In this document: piece by piece, positions 8,888 through 17,064 of the stretch
Position numbering within the stretch: position 1 is the stretch's first letter
Layout: every line of letters starts with the position of its first letter
Assembly (NCBI GenBank): GCA_040391605.1
Contig: JBEBXK010000013.1
Location: 40,106 to 104,105, forward strand
Source of the DNA: Vulgatibacter incomptus_A
GTDB taxonomy: Bacteria; Myxococcota; Myxococcia; Myxococcales; Vulgatibacteraceae
Length of the DNA stretch: 64,000 nucleotides
Direction of reading: 5' to 3'
Notes under the pieces: generated by a model
Database searches by the model: none
What the model saw: only the letters and a program-made list of their open reading frames with translations
Told to the model about the DNA's origin: nothing
Made by a program: the position numbers and the translations under genes

Positions 8888-9121
8888 GGCACTCCCCGGA
8901 ATTGCGGGCTTGTCGGACCGCGCAAGCGGCAGCCAGCGCCGCGAGGCTCGGAGAGGCCAAGATACATGGCGAGGAGCCGATGTGGGAACCTGCTGCGAAG
9001 TCCCATGGACTCGGCGGCCCGTCCCTCGAGGGCGGCGTGGGAATCATCGAGATCTCCCGGGCCGGGGCCGCGGACGCGAGCTTGCCCGGCCCGTTCGCTT
9101 CGTGATAGCCGCAGCGCACCT

Positions 9122-9733
9122 ATGAAGATCATCGGAGCGGATTTCCTGAAGAGCGCGGTGGAGCCGCCGGATTGGCCGGCCGACGACCGCCCCGAGATCG
9201 CGTTCGTGGGCCGGTCGAACGTCGGCAAGTCGTCGATGTTGAACCGTCTGTCTGGGCGCAAGGCCCTGGCCCGGGTCTCGAACACGCCGGGCCGCACCAG
9301 GCTGCTGAACTTCTTCGACGTGACGGTGGAGCTCGGGGCCTCCCGCTCGATCGTGCGGATCTGCGATCTGCCGGGCTACGGCTTCGCCAAGGTCTCCAAG
9401 ACCGAGCGCGCGCAATGGGTCGGGATGATCGAGACCTACCTGATCCAGCGCGACTCGCTGCGAGCCGTCGTGGTGATCATCGACGTGCGGGTGGGGCCGA
9501 CCGACGACGACCTGGAGATGATCCACTGGCTGGAGGAGAAGGGCCGGCGGCCGATCGTGGTGGCGACGAAGCTCGACAAGCTCCCCAAGGCGAAGCGCGC
9601 CGGACGCCTGCGGCAGATCGAGGTCCAGCTCCAGCTCCCGCCCCGATCGCTCCTGGGCTTCTCCTCGGAAGAAGGGATCGGCCGCGAGGCCCTCTGGGCC
9701 GAGATTCTCACCATCGCCTACGGCGACTCGTAG
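9122..9733 (+). CDS. engB: Ribosome-biogenesis GTPase EngB (YihA/YsxC)
   Basis: A 203-residue TRAFAC GTPase needed for late large-subunit assembly. ATG 9122 begins MKIIGADFLKSAVEP, the usual EngB start; the much longer open frame upstream is a GC-rich artefact. All G motifs are present: G1 GRSNVGKSS, G2 TPGRTRLLNFF, G3 DLPGYGFAKV, G4 TKLDK and a C-terminal SSEEGIG in the G5 position. YETYLIQR-like and VDVRVGPT-like stretches are typical. It is monocistronic, with convergent small membrane-protein genes downstream. Confidence 0.95.
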   Translation: MKIIGADFLKSAVEPPDWPADDRPEIAFVGRSNVGKSSMLNRLSGRKALARVSNTPGRTRLLNFFDVTVELGASRSIVRICDLPGYGFAKVSKTERAQWVGMIETYLIQRDSLRAVVVIIDVRVGPTDDDLEMIHWLEEKGRRPIVVATKLDKLPKAKRAGRLRQIEVQLQLPPRSLLGFSSEEGIGREALWAEILTIAYGDS

Positions 9734-9787
9734 CTGGCTGGTGTCGAACCTCCCGCCGCAGCAGGGACTGCGTTTGGAAGCAGTCGT

Positions 9788-10126
9788 CTAATCGAAGTAA
9801 TCGGGAGGGGGGGCCTCGGCGCCGCTGGCGACCTGGGAGAGGATGGTCTGGACCGCGGGGATCGCCATGGCGCGGAGGCCGAGGCGGAATATCCCGGCGG
9901 TGAGTGGGGTGAAGATGCCGCCGCCCATCACGTAGCCGACGCCTGCCGCTATGGCGAGGGTGCGGTAGGGGTGCTCGCGCATCTCCCGGCCGATGTCGAG
10001 CTTGCCGTAGATCTCCGAGGCGACCTGCCCGACGTCGGACGCGATCTCCTGCACGCTGCGCTGTCGCTGCTCGCCCATGGGAGGTTCCTCTCGCTTGCCG
10101 CCGAAGCCGTCGTAGGTCGTCTCCAT
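9788..10126 (-). CDS. Small membrane protein, third of three related cistrons
   Basis: A 112-residue protein with an amphipathic N-terminal half (SVQEIASDVGQVASEIYGKL) and one or two hydrophobic segments, the first in the context HPYRTLAIAAGVGYVMGGG. The same 'R/H-P...A..G.GYV.G' core recurs in the two upstream cistrons, so the three look like diverged paralogues of the DUF883/YqjD-ElaB type, which are inner-membrane proteins that in E. coli associate with ribosomes in stationary phase. An internal ATG (MGEQRQ) is an alternative start. The start lies 2 bp after the preceding stop, so it is cotranscribed. The specific role is unknown. Confidence 0.7.
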   Translation of the reverse strand: METTYDGFGGKREEPPMGEQRQRSVQEIASDVGQVASEIYGKLDIGREMREHPYRTLAIAAGVGYVMGGGIFTPLTAGIFRLGLRAMAIPAVQTILSQVASGAEAPPPDYFD

Positions 10127-10128
10127 CG

Positions 10129-10392
10129 CTAGCGGCTGGCCTTGCTGGCGATCTTGCCGACCACGTATCCCAAGGCCACCGCGCCGACGAGGGCCGCGCC
10201 GGGCCTCTCACGGATGAAGGTGGTGAGCCGATCGTTCAAGTCCTCGAAGAGCATGCGCGCCTGCTCCACCTGGGCGCCGGCCTCCTGCGCGAACTGCTGG
10301 ACCCGCTGCCGCGGATCGGCGCCGTCACCGCCGTAGGCTGGTCCGCCGTCTGCCCTGGAGGTCCCACCGGGTCCGCCCGATCCCTGACTCAT
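10129..10392 (-). CDS. DUF883/YqjD-like small membrane protein
   Basis: An 87-residue protein with a Gly/Asp-rich N-terminus, a helical heptad-like stretch (RQRVQQFAQEAGAQVEQAR, FEDLNDRLTTFI) and one C-terminal helix (GAALVGAVALGYVVGKIASKASR). Helix, R-E-R-P, then a Gly-rich transmembrane segment is the classic YqjD/ElaB layout. The ATG overlaps the upstream stop by 4 bp. It probably anchors a soluble coiled helix to the inner membrane; partners are unknown. Confidence 0.75.
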   Translation of the reverse strand: MSQGSGGPGGTSRADGGPAYGGDGADPRQRVQQFAQEAGAQVEQARMLFEDLNDRLTTFIRERPGAALVGAVALGYVVGKIASKASR

Positions 10393-10622
10393 CTCTCGTC
10401 CTTTCGTGGCGAACTCAGCCGCCCAACCAAGAAGCCCACTGCCAAGCCGCCCAGCACCGCGGGGAGTGGCCGCCGGCGCACCCAGGTTCTCCAGTCGACC
10501 TTGTCAGCCACTCTGTCGCTGATCGCGACGATCGAGTTCGCCAGATCGAGGCGGGCCGTCTCGATGTCCGAGCGGAGCCGCTGTTCCTCGAGGAGGACGC
10601 TGCTGAAATCCGGATCACCCAT
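10389..10622 (-). CDS. Small membrane protein, first of three related cistrons
   Basis: A 77-residue protein starting MGDPDFSSVLLEEQRLRSD. I chose the ATG at 10622 because the longer in-frame version is Arg/Pro/Ser-rich shadow sequence. A predicted helix (EEQRLRSDIETARLDLANS) is followed by R-R-R-P and one membrane helix (LPAVLGGLAVGFLVGRL). It resembles DUF3618 or DUF883 proteins. It overlaps the next cistron by 4 bp and leads a three-gene operon of similar proteins. Confidence 0.75.
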   Translation of the reverse strand: MGDPDFSSVLLEEQRLRSDIETARLDLANSIVAISDRVADKVDWRTWVRRRPLPAVLGGLAVGFLVGRLSSPRKDER

Positions 10623-10937
10623 GTCTGTCCTTGCCGCTCTGACGCTTGGAGACCGAGAAGGTAACGCACTCTCCCTCTGGTGCAAACCAGCCCGAAGGGG
10701 GCGTCGCTCGTCGAGCGCCTGCGCAGGACGCACGCCGGGGACGGTCTCGCTCGCAAGCCCTGCGGGAGGGCTCCTGCCGCTTGGGCTACCGGCTCGGCGC
10801 GTCAGCGCCTGGGACGTTTCGCCTCGCGGGGAAAAGGCGGTGTCGTGCCGCCTCTTGAGACGCGAAGCTCCCCGGCGCGCAACGGCGGCCACGCACGCCC
10901 TTCGAAGCCCTTGTGCTCCTCGCGACGAGCTCCGGTT
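10623..10937. other. Intergenic, no gene supported
   Basis: 315 bp between the small membrane-protein operon and the EEP-family gene, both on the minus strand. Short open frames on both strands have shadow-like composition and no start signal. It should hold the promoter of the three-gene operon; I see no convincing hexamer pair. Confidence 0.5.
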
Positions 10938-11741
10938 TCAGGGCACGGCGAGGACGCCGTGCTCGGCGCGCCGGGGCAGGCTGATCACCTCGGAGCGTAG
11001 CCGCAGCCTGGCCACCAGCGGGAGGTGATCGCTGGTCCGGCGGGCGAGGTGGGTGCGGTGGATCCGCGAGGAGAGCACCTCCCACGCCCCGTCGACGTAG
11101 ATCCGATCGAGGCGGAAGTAGGGGAAGCGGGCAGGGTAGCTCCGCTCGCGGGCGCCTGCCGCCACGGCGGCATCGGTGAGGCTCTTTTTTACCATGCGTG
11201 CGATGGGACCCGGGAACCAGAAGTTGAAGTCGCCCATGATCACGAGGGGCCAGGAGACGGCGACGTCGCGGACGATGTCGGCGCCCAGGAGCATGCCGGC
11301 CTGGGCCTTCTGTTCGGAGCGGGAGAGGCCGAGGTGAACGGCGAAGATGTGGACGGGATGGGTGCCCAGGCGCAGATCTGCCCGGACACAGCCGCGGGGC
11401 TCGCGGCGCCTCACGGAGAGATCGTAGCTGCGGCTGCCCTCCACCGGGAGGCGGGTGACGATGGCGTTGCCGTAGGCCCGATCGCCGCGGAGGATGGTGG
11501 GCTGGTAGATCACGGTGCAGCCCAGCAGCTCGCCGAGCTCGGCGGCGTAGTCGCCTGCGGGCCTGCGGCCGGAGACGTCACCCACCTCCTGGAGGGCGAC
11601 GGCGTCGGCGTCGAGCTCCCGGATCACGTCGGCGGTGCGGCTCAGATCGAAGCGGCCGTCGTTGCCGACGCCGCCGTGGATGTTGTAGGTCGCCACCGTC
11701 AGCTCGCGCGGTGGGGATCTCGGGCTATGAATGATCTCCAT
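10938..11741 (-). CDS. Endonuclease/exonuclease/phosphatase (EEP) family hydrolase
   Basis: A 267-residue metal-dependent phosphodiesterase of the DNase I-like EEP fold. ATG 11741 gives MEIIHSPRSPPRELTVATYNIHGG and overlaps the upstream cistron by 17 bp. Motifs in order: TYNIHGG (Asn), DAVALQEVG (Glu), the AVHLGLSR strand, VIMGDFNFW (Asp/Asn) and RTSDHLPLVARL (Asp-His). The family includes phospholipid phosphodiesterases, sphingomyelinases and nucleases. There is no signal peptide. Coupling to an alkaline-phosphatase-superfamily gene and nearby acyltransferase, glycosyltransferase and flippase-like genes favours a lipid or envelope substrate, but this is inference. Confidence 0.85.
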   Translation of the reverse strand: MEIIHSPRSPPRELTVATYNIHGGVGNDGRFDLSRTADVIRELDADAVALQEVGDVSGRRPAGDYAAELGELLGCTVIYQPTILRGDRAYGNAIVTRLPVEGSRSYDLSVRRREPRGCVRADLRLGTHPVHIFAVHLGLSRSEQKAQAGMLLGADIVRDVAVSWPLVIMGDFNFWFPGPIARMVKKSLTDAAVAAGARERSYPARFPYFRLDRIYVDGAWEVLSSRIHRTHLARRTSDHLPLVARLRLRSEVISLPRRAEHGVLAVP

Positions 11742-13374
11742 GATCGGGCACGAATCGCCTGGTGAAGAAGCGGTGGAGGTCGAGGGGCCCCATGACGCTT
11801 GGTCCGTCCATATCGACGAACCAGGGGTGGATGAAGAAGGTCTCGACGTCGCCGTAGCCGACGCCGCCGTGGGAGCCGAACTCCCAGGAGAAGGCGACGT
11901 CGCCCCCGGGAGCCCCGGCGCCGAAGACAATGAGATCGCCGGCGGAGGGGGTGGCGACCATCTGCTGCAGGTAGCCGCGGAGCCTCTCGCCGTCGTAGCC
12001 CAGCACGCCCTCCAGGGCGCCGGCCTCGGCGAGATCGAAGCGGCGCCCTCGATGGAAGGCGAAGCCGGAGCTGCCGCCCCGGACGGCGACGATGCCGCTG
12101 CCGGGGCAGTCGAGGGTGGCGCGGAGCTGGGCGGGCCAACGGGTCTGCAGCTCCTGGAGCGTCATGGGAGCGGAGGTTTCGGTGACGTAGACATGGGCGA
12201 GATCGCCGGCGTCCGCCACGACGATGGGCGGCCGGCCCTCCTCGCCGCCACCGTCTCGGATGGCGCCGCCGCCGCACATATAGTGGGCGAAGGGCACGGA
12301 CTCGAGGCGCTCTCGATGGAGGCGCGCCGCGGAGCGCAGCTTGGCTTCTTGGGTGGGGACCAGGCCGTTGCGATCGGCGGAGAGGATCCAATCGCTGAGG
12401 TTGGGGCCGTCGAGGATCTCCTCGATCGGTCGGGTGGGCTCCTGCCCATGGTCGGCCAGGACGTAGAGCTCGTAGCGGAGGTCGGGGCGGGCCCGGATGG
12501 CGCCGCGGATCTGGGAGAGCCGCTCGTCGGCGACGGTGAGCTCGCTGAGCGCCTCGTGGGAGTACGGGCCGCGGCGGTGGGCGACCTCGTCGTAGCCGGC
12601 GTAGACCGAGTAGATGGCGGGGACACCGCGGGCGATGTCGAGGAGGGTGAAGTAGCTGGTGAGCTCCACCGCGAACTCGCCGAGGAGCATCCGATTGAGC
12701 ACCAGGCGGGGCTCGTGCTTCAGCCGCCCTTTCTGCAGCGCCCAGATCATCGAGCTCCAACTGCCGGTCAAGGCGGTGCCCGCCATCTTATGGGCGCTCA
12801 AGCTGAAGCTGGCGACGTGGGCGACGACGGAGGCCAGATGATCCCAGCCGTTCTTCTCGTCGTCGGAGCCCCAGGGGAAGCCGCGGTGCAGGCGGCTGAA
12901 GGAGAAGGCGGGATCGCTGGCGCCGCCGGAGATGATCGAGCAGTAGGTGCTGCCGCCGGTGAGGAGGCCCGGCTCGCCTCCCTCGAGGCTGGCTTCGAGG
13001 CGGGCGGCCTCGGCGGGATCGCTCATCCGCACGTCCTTCTTGCGGATCTTGTCGTGCCAGAGATAGCCCGGGACGTCGCCGCGCTTGCCGTAGAAGAGGC
13101 TGGCCTGGAAGGCAGGCGTGGAGGCAGGGGTGCCGGCGTGGGCCTTGGTGAGGACCTGCTCGCCCCGCTCCAGGGCGCCTGCGAGCCGGGGCATGTAGCC
13201 CTGCTCGAGGGCGTGCTGGAGGATGGGACGCGACAGCCCGTCCAGGTGGACGATCACGAAGCGGCGCCCGTCGGTGAAGGGCCGCCGATGGTGTACGCCC
13301 CGTCGGCTCAGCGCCGTCAGCGGGCCGCTCGCCCAGGAGGATCGCAGCTCCTCATACAGTCGTCCGCTTCCCAT
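11725..13374 (-). CDS. Alkaline-phosphatase-superfamily phosphodiesterase, paralogue 1
   Basis: A 549-residue protein. ATG 13374 (MGSGRLYEELRSS) follows GAAAGG; the longer in-frame extension runs into the next gene. The type I phosphodiesterase fold is indicated by IVHLDGLSR (metal Asp), GTPASTPAFQASLFYG (nucleophile Thr/Ser), AGYDEVAHRRGP (metal Asp/His), VLADHGQEP (Asp-His) and FGSHGGVGYGD (His). Membrane helices are not obvious. It is about 30-40% similar by eye, block for block, to the gene at 19606-21537, including the C-terminal 'WEF.SHGG....ETF..HP' block. It is cotranscribed with the downstream EEP hydrolase. Candidate substrates are glycerophospho-polymers or lipid head groups; none is proven. 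Confidence 0.8.
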   Translation of the reverse strand: MGSGRLYEELRSSWASGPLTALSRRGVHHRRPFTDGRRFVIVHLDGLSRPILQHALEQGYMPRLAGALERGEQVLTKAHAGTPASTPAFQASLFYGKRGDVPGYLWHDKIRKKDVRMSDPAEAARLEASLEGGEPGLLTGGSTYCSIISGGASDPAFSFSRLHRGFPWGSDDEKNGWDHLASVVAHVASFSLSAHKMAGTALTGSWSSMIWALQKGRLKHEPRLVLNRMLLGEFAVELTSYFTLLDIARGVPAIYSVYAGYDEVAHRRGPYSHEALSELTVADERLSQIRGAIRARPDLRYELYVLADHGQEPTRPIEEILDGPNLSDWILSADRNGLVPTQEAKLRSAARLHRERLESVPFAHYMCGGGAIRDGGGEEGRPPIVVADAGDLAHVYVTETSAPMTLQELQTRWPAQLRATLDCPGSGIVAVRGGSSGFAFHRGRRFDLAEAGALEGVLGYDGERLRGYLQQMVATPSAGDLIVFGAGAPGGDVAFSWEFGSHGGVGYGDVETFFIHPWFVDMDGPSVMGPLDLHRFFTRRFVPDHGDHS

Positions 13375-13429
13375 CGCGCCGCCTTTCGAGCCAACTCCGC
13401 CCCCTGAAGGATCGCCCTCGGCGGCGGTG

Positions 13430-14149
13430 CTACGAGTGACGCGCGATCTCGCCCAGCGATTGGAGGCGATCGAGGGTGCGTCGGATGGGGCGGTCGAGGG
13501 CGTGGGCGGTGCGGCCCAGCAGCCGGAAGGGCCGGGGAAAGGAGCGAGCCATCCGCTCGCCGAAGGGGGCTCGGCGAAGGCCCATCTCCTCGTGGGCCTG
13601 GGCCTGATGCGCCCGGGTCTCCCTCTCGTAGAAGCGCGTCTCGTGACCGATGGCCGCCTCTTCGCTGGCAGGGATCCCGAAGCCGTAGGGCGCCTCCTCC
13701 TCCCGGGGATCCATCTCATGCCAGAATGTCTCGATCTCCCGGGTCATGTGCGCGTCGCCAGCGGCTGCCACCTCGGGATCGCGATCGTGGCCGTCACCCG
13801 ATTCAGGCGCCGTGGCCGCCGCATCGAAGGCGCGATCGTGGCCGTTGCCAGAATCCGACGCCCTGGCTGCCGCATCGCGCTCGCGATCGTGGCCGTCGGC
13901 CGCGGAGGCATGACCATTCCCCTTGGCTCGGTCTCCGCGCGGACGGGCTCCCTCCGGCTCGCTCGCCTCTGGTGCGCGCGGGATCACGCGACGGGCTCTC
14001 GGCAGATGCTCGCCGGGGATCCGATGCTCCACCTCCCGCCGCAACACGGCGCGCTCCTGTCCCACTGTCGACCGGAAGTTCGCGGGAGATCCGGCTGGAC
14101 CGATGCTGCGGCCGGCTCGCTTGAAGTAGTCCTGGTTGTCGTTGCCCAT
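13430..14149 (-). CDS. Hypothetical hydrophilic repeat-containing protein
   Basis: A 239-residue protein of unrecognised family, starting MGNDNQDYFKRAGRSIG. Its centre carries 17-residue repeats beginning NGHDR / GHDRAFDAAA / GDGHDRDPEVAA, rich in Ala, Asp, Gly and His. The C-terminal third is basic-helical (FGERMARSFPRPFRLLGRT, DRLQSLGEIARHS). No signal peptide or membrane helix is present. Coding support comes from the in-frame 51-bp repeat, the end-to-end frame and GC3 bias. It is 55 bp upstream of the phosphodiesterase gene on the same strand and may be cotranscribed with it. Confidence 0.6.
   Translation of the reverse strand: MGNDNQDYFKRAGRSIGPAGSPANFRSTVGQERAVLRREVEHRIPGEHLPRARRVIPRAPEASEPEGARPRGDRAKGNGHASAADGHDRERDAAARASDSGNGHDRAFDAAATAPESGDGHDRDPEVAAAGDAHMTREIETFWHEMDPREEEAPYGFGIPASEEAAIGHETRFYERETRAHQAQAHEEMGLRRAPFGERMARSFPRPFRLLGRTAHALDRPIRRTLDRLQSLGEIARHS
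13781..13900. repeat. 51-bp in-frame tandem repeat in the hypothetical gene
   Basis: GCGATCGTGG begins at 13781, 13832 and 13883, a strict 51-bp (17-codon) period with two full units and a partial third. It lies inside the coding region at 13430-14149. Confidence 0.8.
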
Positions 14150-14465
14150 TGGCGCTCACCGTATCCTTCGCTCCATTGAAAGGTAGGAAGAGCCGGAGAC
14201 ATTGGCCATGGGCCACCAGCCAGGCAGGCGGCGGATCGCTCTGTCTGTGATGGTGTTTAACTTGCAGGACAGGGCCTCGAGACATCGTAGCGAGCGCCCT
14301 GAATGCGAAGCGTGGAGCCGGAGGCGAGCAGGAGCAAGAGGAGCCCCCTCGCGCGGAGCGCTTCATCGCCTCAGAGCACCGAAGCGGAGCGCAAATCGGT
14401 GCGTGAGCATCGGTGCGCAGGTCCAACGAAGCAGGCGGGGTGTGCAGTAGATTTCTGGAGGCCCG
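14150..14465. other. Intergenic, no gene supported
   Basis: 316 bp between two minus-strand genes. It is slightly less GC-rich than its surroundings. No open frame with a start signal, strong hairpin or promoter pair was found. Confidence 0.5.
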
Positions 14466-14918
14466 TCAGCGGGCGTAGCGGCGGTGGTCCACCATGAGGC
14501 AGCGATCCTGCACCACGTAGATCCCCGCGTCAGCGAGGCGCTCGGCCACGGCGTCGTTGCGGATCCCGAGCTGCATCCAGACCGCCTGCGGCTTGGCGGC
14601 GAGGAGGTCGTCCAGATGCTGCGGGATGTCCTGCGGCCTGCGGAAGACGTCGACGATGTCGACGGGCCCGCCGGGGATCGCGCCGACCGTCCGGTAGACG
14701 GGCTTGCCGAGGATGGTCTGGACCTCCGGGTAGTAGACCGGGACCGGGATCACCTCGACGCCGGCCTGGGCGAGGTACTGCGGCACGGAGAAGGCGGGCT
14801 GTCCCGCCTGGGCCTCGGTCTTGATGCCGAGGACCGCCACCCGCTTCGCGCCGCGGACCAGCTCCGCGATCCGCTCTTCGTCGCCTTCGATCAGGAACTG
14901 CTCTCGTCCGTTTGCCAT
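14466..14918 (-). CDS. CoA-binding domain protein (YccU-like)
   Basis: A 150-residue single-domain Rossmann protein of the CoA_binding_2 family. Signatures are VAVLGIKTEAQAGQPAF (usually 'AVVGLS...SYRPSYGVA'), QYLAQAGVEVIPVPVYYPE, ILGKPVYRTVGAIPG, DIVDVFRRPQDIP, KPQAVWMQLGIRNDAVAE and YVVQDRCLMVDHRR. The R-C-x-M-V-[ED]-H-R motif near the end is the family hallmark. The biochemical role of these proteins is not settled; a nucleotide or CoA ligand is expected. It appears monocistronic. Confidence 0.85.
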   Translation of the reverse strand: MANGREQFLIEGDEERIAELVRGAKRVAVLGIKTEAQAGQPAFSVPQYLAQAGVEVIPVPVYYPEVQTILGKPVYRTVGAIPGGPVDIVDVFRRPQDIPQHLDDLLAAKPQAVWMQLGIRNDAVAERLADAGIYVVQDRCLMVDHRRYAR

Positions 14919-15017
14919 GGCTCGAAGATACCCGCAGTGCAGGGGGAGGGGAAGACGGAGGGCCGACCCATCCGGGAGGTCTGCCCTCCGGCATGGGGGT
15001 GTGGATAGTCACGCGGC

Positions 15018-15178
15018 GCCATGGCCGGGCCGCTCGGCCTGCGCCGAACGCTGGGTGGCCTCGCGGCGAGGGCATTGGCGGGCGCCTCACCGCGCTGCCA
15101 CGGCCGCCCGGCGATCGGCTACGCCGAACGCTGGGTGGTTTCGGCGGCGAGGGCCTTGGCGGCAGCTTCGCTGCGGCG
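15018..15178. repeat. Tandem duplication, about 80 bp period, at the plsC-like gene 3' end
   Basis: CGCCGAACGCTGGGTGG begins at 15042 and 15122, and GCGGCGAGGGC-[AC]-TTGGCGG follows in both, shifted by one base. The preceding 'ccAtggccg'/'ccAcggccg' blocks also align at about the same offset. The second copy encodes the C-terminal ALAAETTQRSA of the acyltransferase; the first lies just beyond its stop. Confidence 0.75.
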
Positions 15179-15937
15179 CCTCTCGGCCCGGGCCTCGGTA
15201 GTCTCGCCGCCCGCGCCGCCGATGGCCTGGTGCATCGCGATCATCTCGTCGCGCACCCTTCGCATCAGCGCCTCGCGATCGCTGCGCGTGAGGCCGTCGG
15301 TGGAGATGGGCGCCCCGATCCTCACGTGGATCGTTCCGGGGCGGGGGCTGGCCCTGCCTCGGGGGAGGACTTGCGCCGCCCCGTGGATCACCAGCGGCAC
15401 GATGGAGACCTGGGAGGCGATGGCCAGCTCGAAGGGGCCTCGCTTGAAGGGGAGGAAGCGGCCGTCCAGGGAGCGGGTCCCCTCGGGGTAGATGAGGAGG
15501 TTGGTGCCGGTGCGCAGGCGATCCGCCGCGATCTGGATGGCAGCCACGGCCTCTGCCCCGTTCTCCCGATTCACCAGGATCATCCTGGTGGCCCGCATAT
15601 ACCAGCCGAGGACAGGGACGTGGCCGAGGATCCGCTTGGCCATGAAGCGGATGGGGCTGCGGATGGCGCCGAAGGCGGCGGGGATGTCGAGCATCGACTG
15701 GTGGTTCATCAGGAAGACGTGGGGGCGCTTCCAATCCACCTCGTCTCCGCCATCGACGACGTAGCGCGCGCCACAGATCCAGAGGAGGGGCGGCGCCCAG
15801 AGGCGGCCCGCCACCCGGAGCGGCGCGTCGGGGCCGAAGACGCGCGCGAAGAGCGCGACGAACATCAGGATCGTCGAGAGGACCGCGATCAGCAGGATCT
15901 GGACGACAGTGATCAGGTACCAGCCGAGCTTTTTCAC
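15119..15937 (-). CDS. plsC: 1-acyl-sn-glycerol-3-phosphate acyltransferase (PlsC family)
   Basis: A 272-residue membrane acyltransferase that makes phosphatidic acid from lysophosphatidic acid, or acylates a related lipid. GTG 15937 starts MKKLGWYLITVVQILL, whose first 30 residues are an inner-membrane helix. Motif I is NHQSMLD (H79-x4-D84), motif III YPEGTRSLDG and motif IV VSIVPLVIHGA. The C-terminal tail (EARAERRRSEAAAKALAA) is a charged helix that ends inside a tandem duplication. The RBS is weak (CGAGAG). Whether it is the housekeeping PlsC cannot be told from one window. Confidence 0.88.
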   Translation of the reverse strand: MKKLGWYLITVVQILLIAVLSTILMFVALFARVFGPDAPLRVAGRLWAPPLLWICGARYVVDGGDEVDWKRPHVFLMNHQSMLDIPAAFGAIRSPIRFMAKRILGHVPVLGWYMRATRMILVNRENGAEAVAAIQIAADRLRTGTNLLIYPEGTRSLDGRFLPFKRGPFELAIASQVSIVPLVIHGAAQVLPRGRASPRPGTIHVRIGAPISTDGLTRSDREALMRRVRDEMIAMHQAIGGAGGETTEARAERRRSEAAAKALAAETTQRSA

Positions 15938-16110
15938 GGGCGCTCTCGATCGATTCGATTCACGTAGGATGACCGCTGCTATGCCGCAACAGGCGGCGGC
16001 TGTCGAGCCCCTGCCGGCGAGGGCTCGGGCTGCCGTCTGCTTGGGGGCGACGCCGCGCGAGCCACCGTCCGGCGTCGGCGAGCTTCTCCCACCTCGTATG
16101 GAAAGCGGGA

Positions 16111-17022
16111 TCAGCCGTCGATGAGGCTGTTCCAATCGAGGACAGCCAGGCCTCTGGCGTCGCTGCCGTCGAGCTGCCGCCAGGAGGGATCGGTGGCGGC
16201 CTGGCTGGGGTGGAAGGCGCGCATACCCTTGGGAGCCTCGTCGCCGCGCTCGCTGGGGGCGAGGAGCTGGCGCAGGGCGTCGGCGTCGACGAGGCGCGCC
16301 TCCTCCTTGTTCCCGAACCATCCCTTTCGCTGCAGGCGAAGGACCACGTGGCTGACCTGATCGGGGAGCCAGATCGCCTCGCCGGCGTCGTAGCCACAGA
16401 CGATGGCGGGTTCGATCCGCAGGGGCAGCGAGGCCAGGACCAGGCGGGGGATCTCCACCGCGCCGTCGGCTCTTTCGAGGAGCTCGCGGCGGTGGAGGTT
16501 GTGGCTGAAGATCGCGTCGAGGAGGGCGCCGTCCACGGGGCGGGGCGGGTTTGCGGGAGGTGGCTCGCCGGCGGTCGCAGCTTCGGCGGCGGCTTCGGCA
16601 GCGGCGGCGAGGATCGCGCGGTTCTGCAGATCCCAGCTCGCCACGATCTCCTCCTCGCGGCGAGGCCTGGCCGCGGGATCCTTGGGATCCGAAGGGTCGG
16701 CGAGGCTGCCTCCCAGCTCCTGGACCAGGGCCATCGCGAAGAGGGCGCCCTCGATGGCGAAGAAGCGGGGGCGCGCGTAGGGGATCTGCAGATGGAGCAC
16801 CCGCGGATCCACCTCATGCGCCTCGTCGATCCAGGGCCCCCCCGGGGTGAGCACGGCCCAGGCGCCGGTGTCGCGATCCGTGAGGACGAGCTGCTCGGGG
16901 GTGGACGCCTCTTCATTCACATAGGGTGATAGGGTCTGGGCGTCGCGCAGCAGCGCCTGGACCTCGTCGAAGGTGCGGGGCGGGGCGCCCGGCTCGGGGT
17001 GCAGGAAGAGATCATGGGTCAT
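16111..17022 (-). CDS. Hypothetical protein, about 303 residues
   Basis: Unrecognised family. Starts at MTHDL (17022), MATMTHDL (17031) or 17097 are possible; AGGATGG just upstream of 17022 favours the first, moderately. The N-terminal part (TFDEVQALLRDAQTL, LTDRDTGAWAVL, RVLHLQIPYARPRFFAIEG) reads like a compact alpha/beta domain, followed by an Ala/Pro-rich linker, then a second domain (AEIPRL-like, VCGYDAGEAIWLPDQ, HVVLRLQRKGWFGNKEE). There is no signal peptide or membrane helix. GC3 bias and a continuous frame support coding. It is divergent from the glycosyltransferase at 17065. Confidence 0.7.
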   Translation of the reverse strand: MTHDLFLHPEPGAPPRTFDEVQALLRDAQTLSPYVNEEASTPEQLVLTDRDTGAWAVLTPGGPWIDEAHEVDPRVLHLQIPYARPRFFAIEGALFAMALVQELGGSLADPSDPKDPAARPRREEEIVASWDLQNRAILAAAAEAAAEAATAGEPPPANPPRPVDGALLDAIFSHNLHRRELLERADGAVEIPRLVLASLPLRIEPAIVCGYDAGEAIWLPDQVSHVVLRLQRKGWFGNKEEARLVDADALRQLLAPSERGDEAPKGMRAFHPSQAATDPSWRQLDGSDARGLAVLDWNSLIDG

Positions 17023-17064
17023 GGTGGCCATCCTACCCGAGGCCACCGCTGACCGAGGTGAAGG

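Noticed and set aside
11731..13407. Plus-strand frame of 558 codons antisense to the phosphodiesterase gene
   Set aside because: Same GC-rich shadow effect. The minus-strand product carries conserved metal-site motifs; the plus-strand one is low complexity.
13223..14179. Plus-strand frame of 318 codons across the hypothetical repeat gene
   Set aside because: The 51-bp repeat is open in both strands because it lacks stops, but the minus frame has a clean start, charge pattern and co-directional neighbours.
14202..14497. Short plus-strand ORFs in the intergenic space before the CoA-binding protein gene
   Set aside because: Arg/Ser-rich, no start signal, and no continuity with neighbours.
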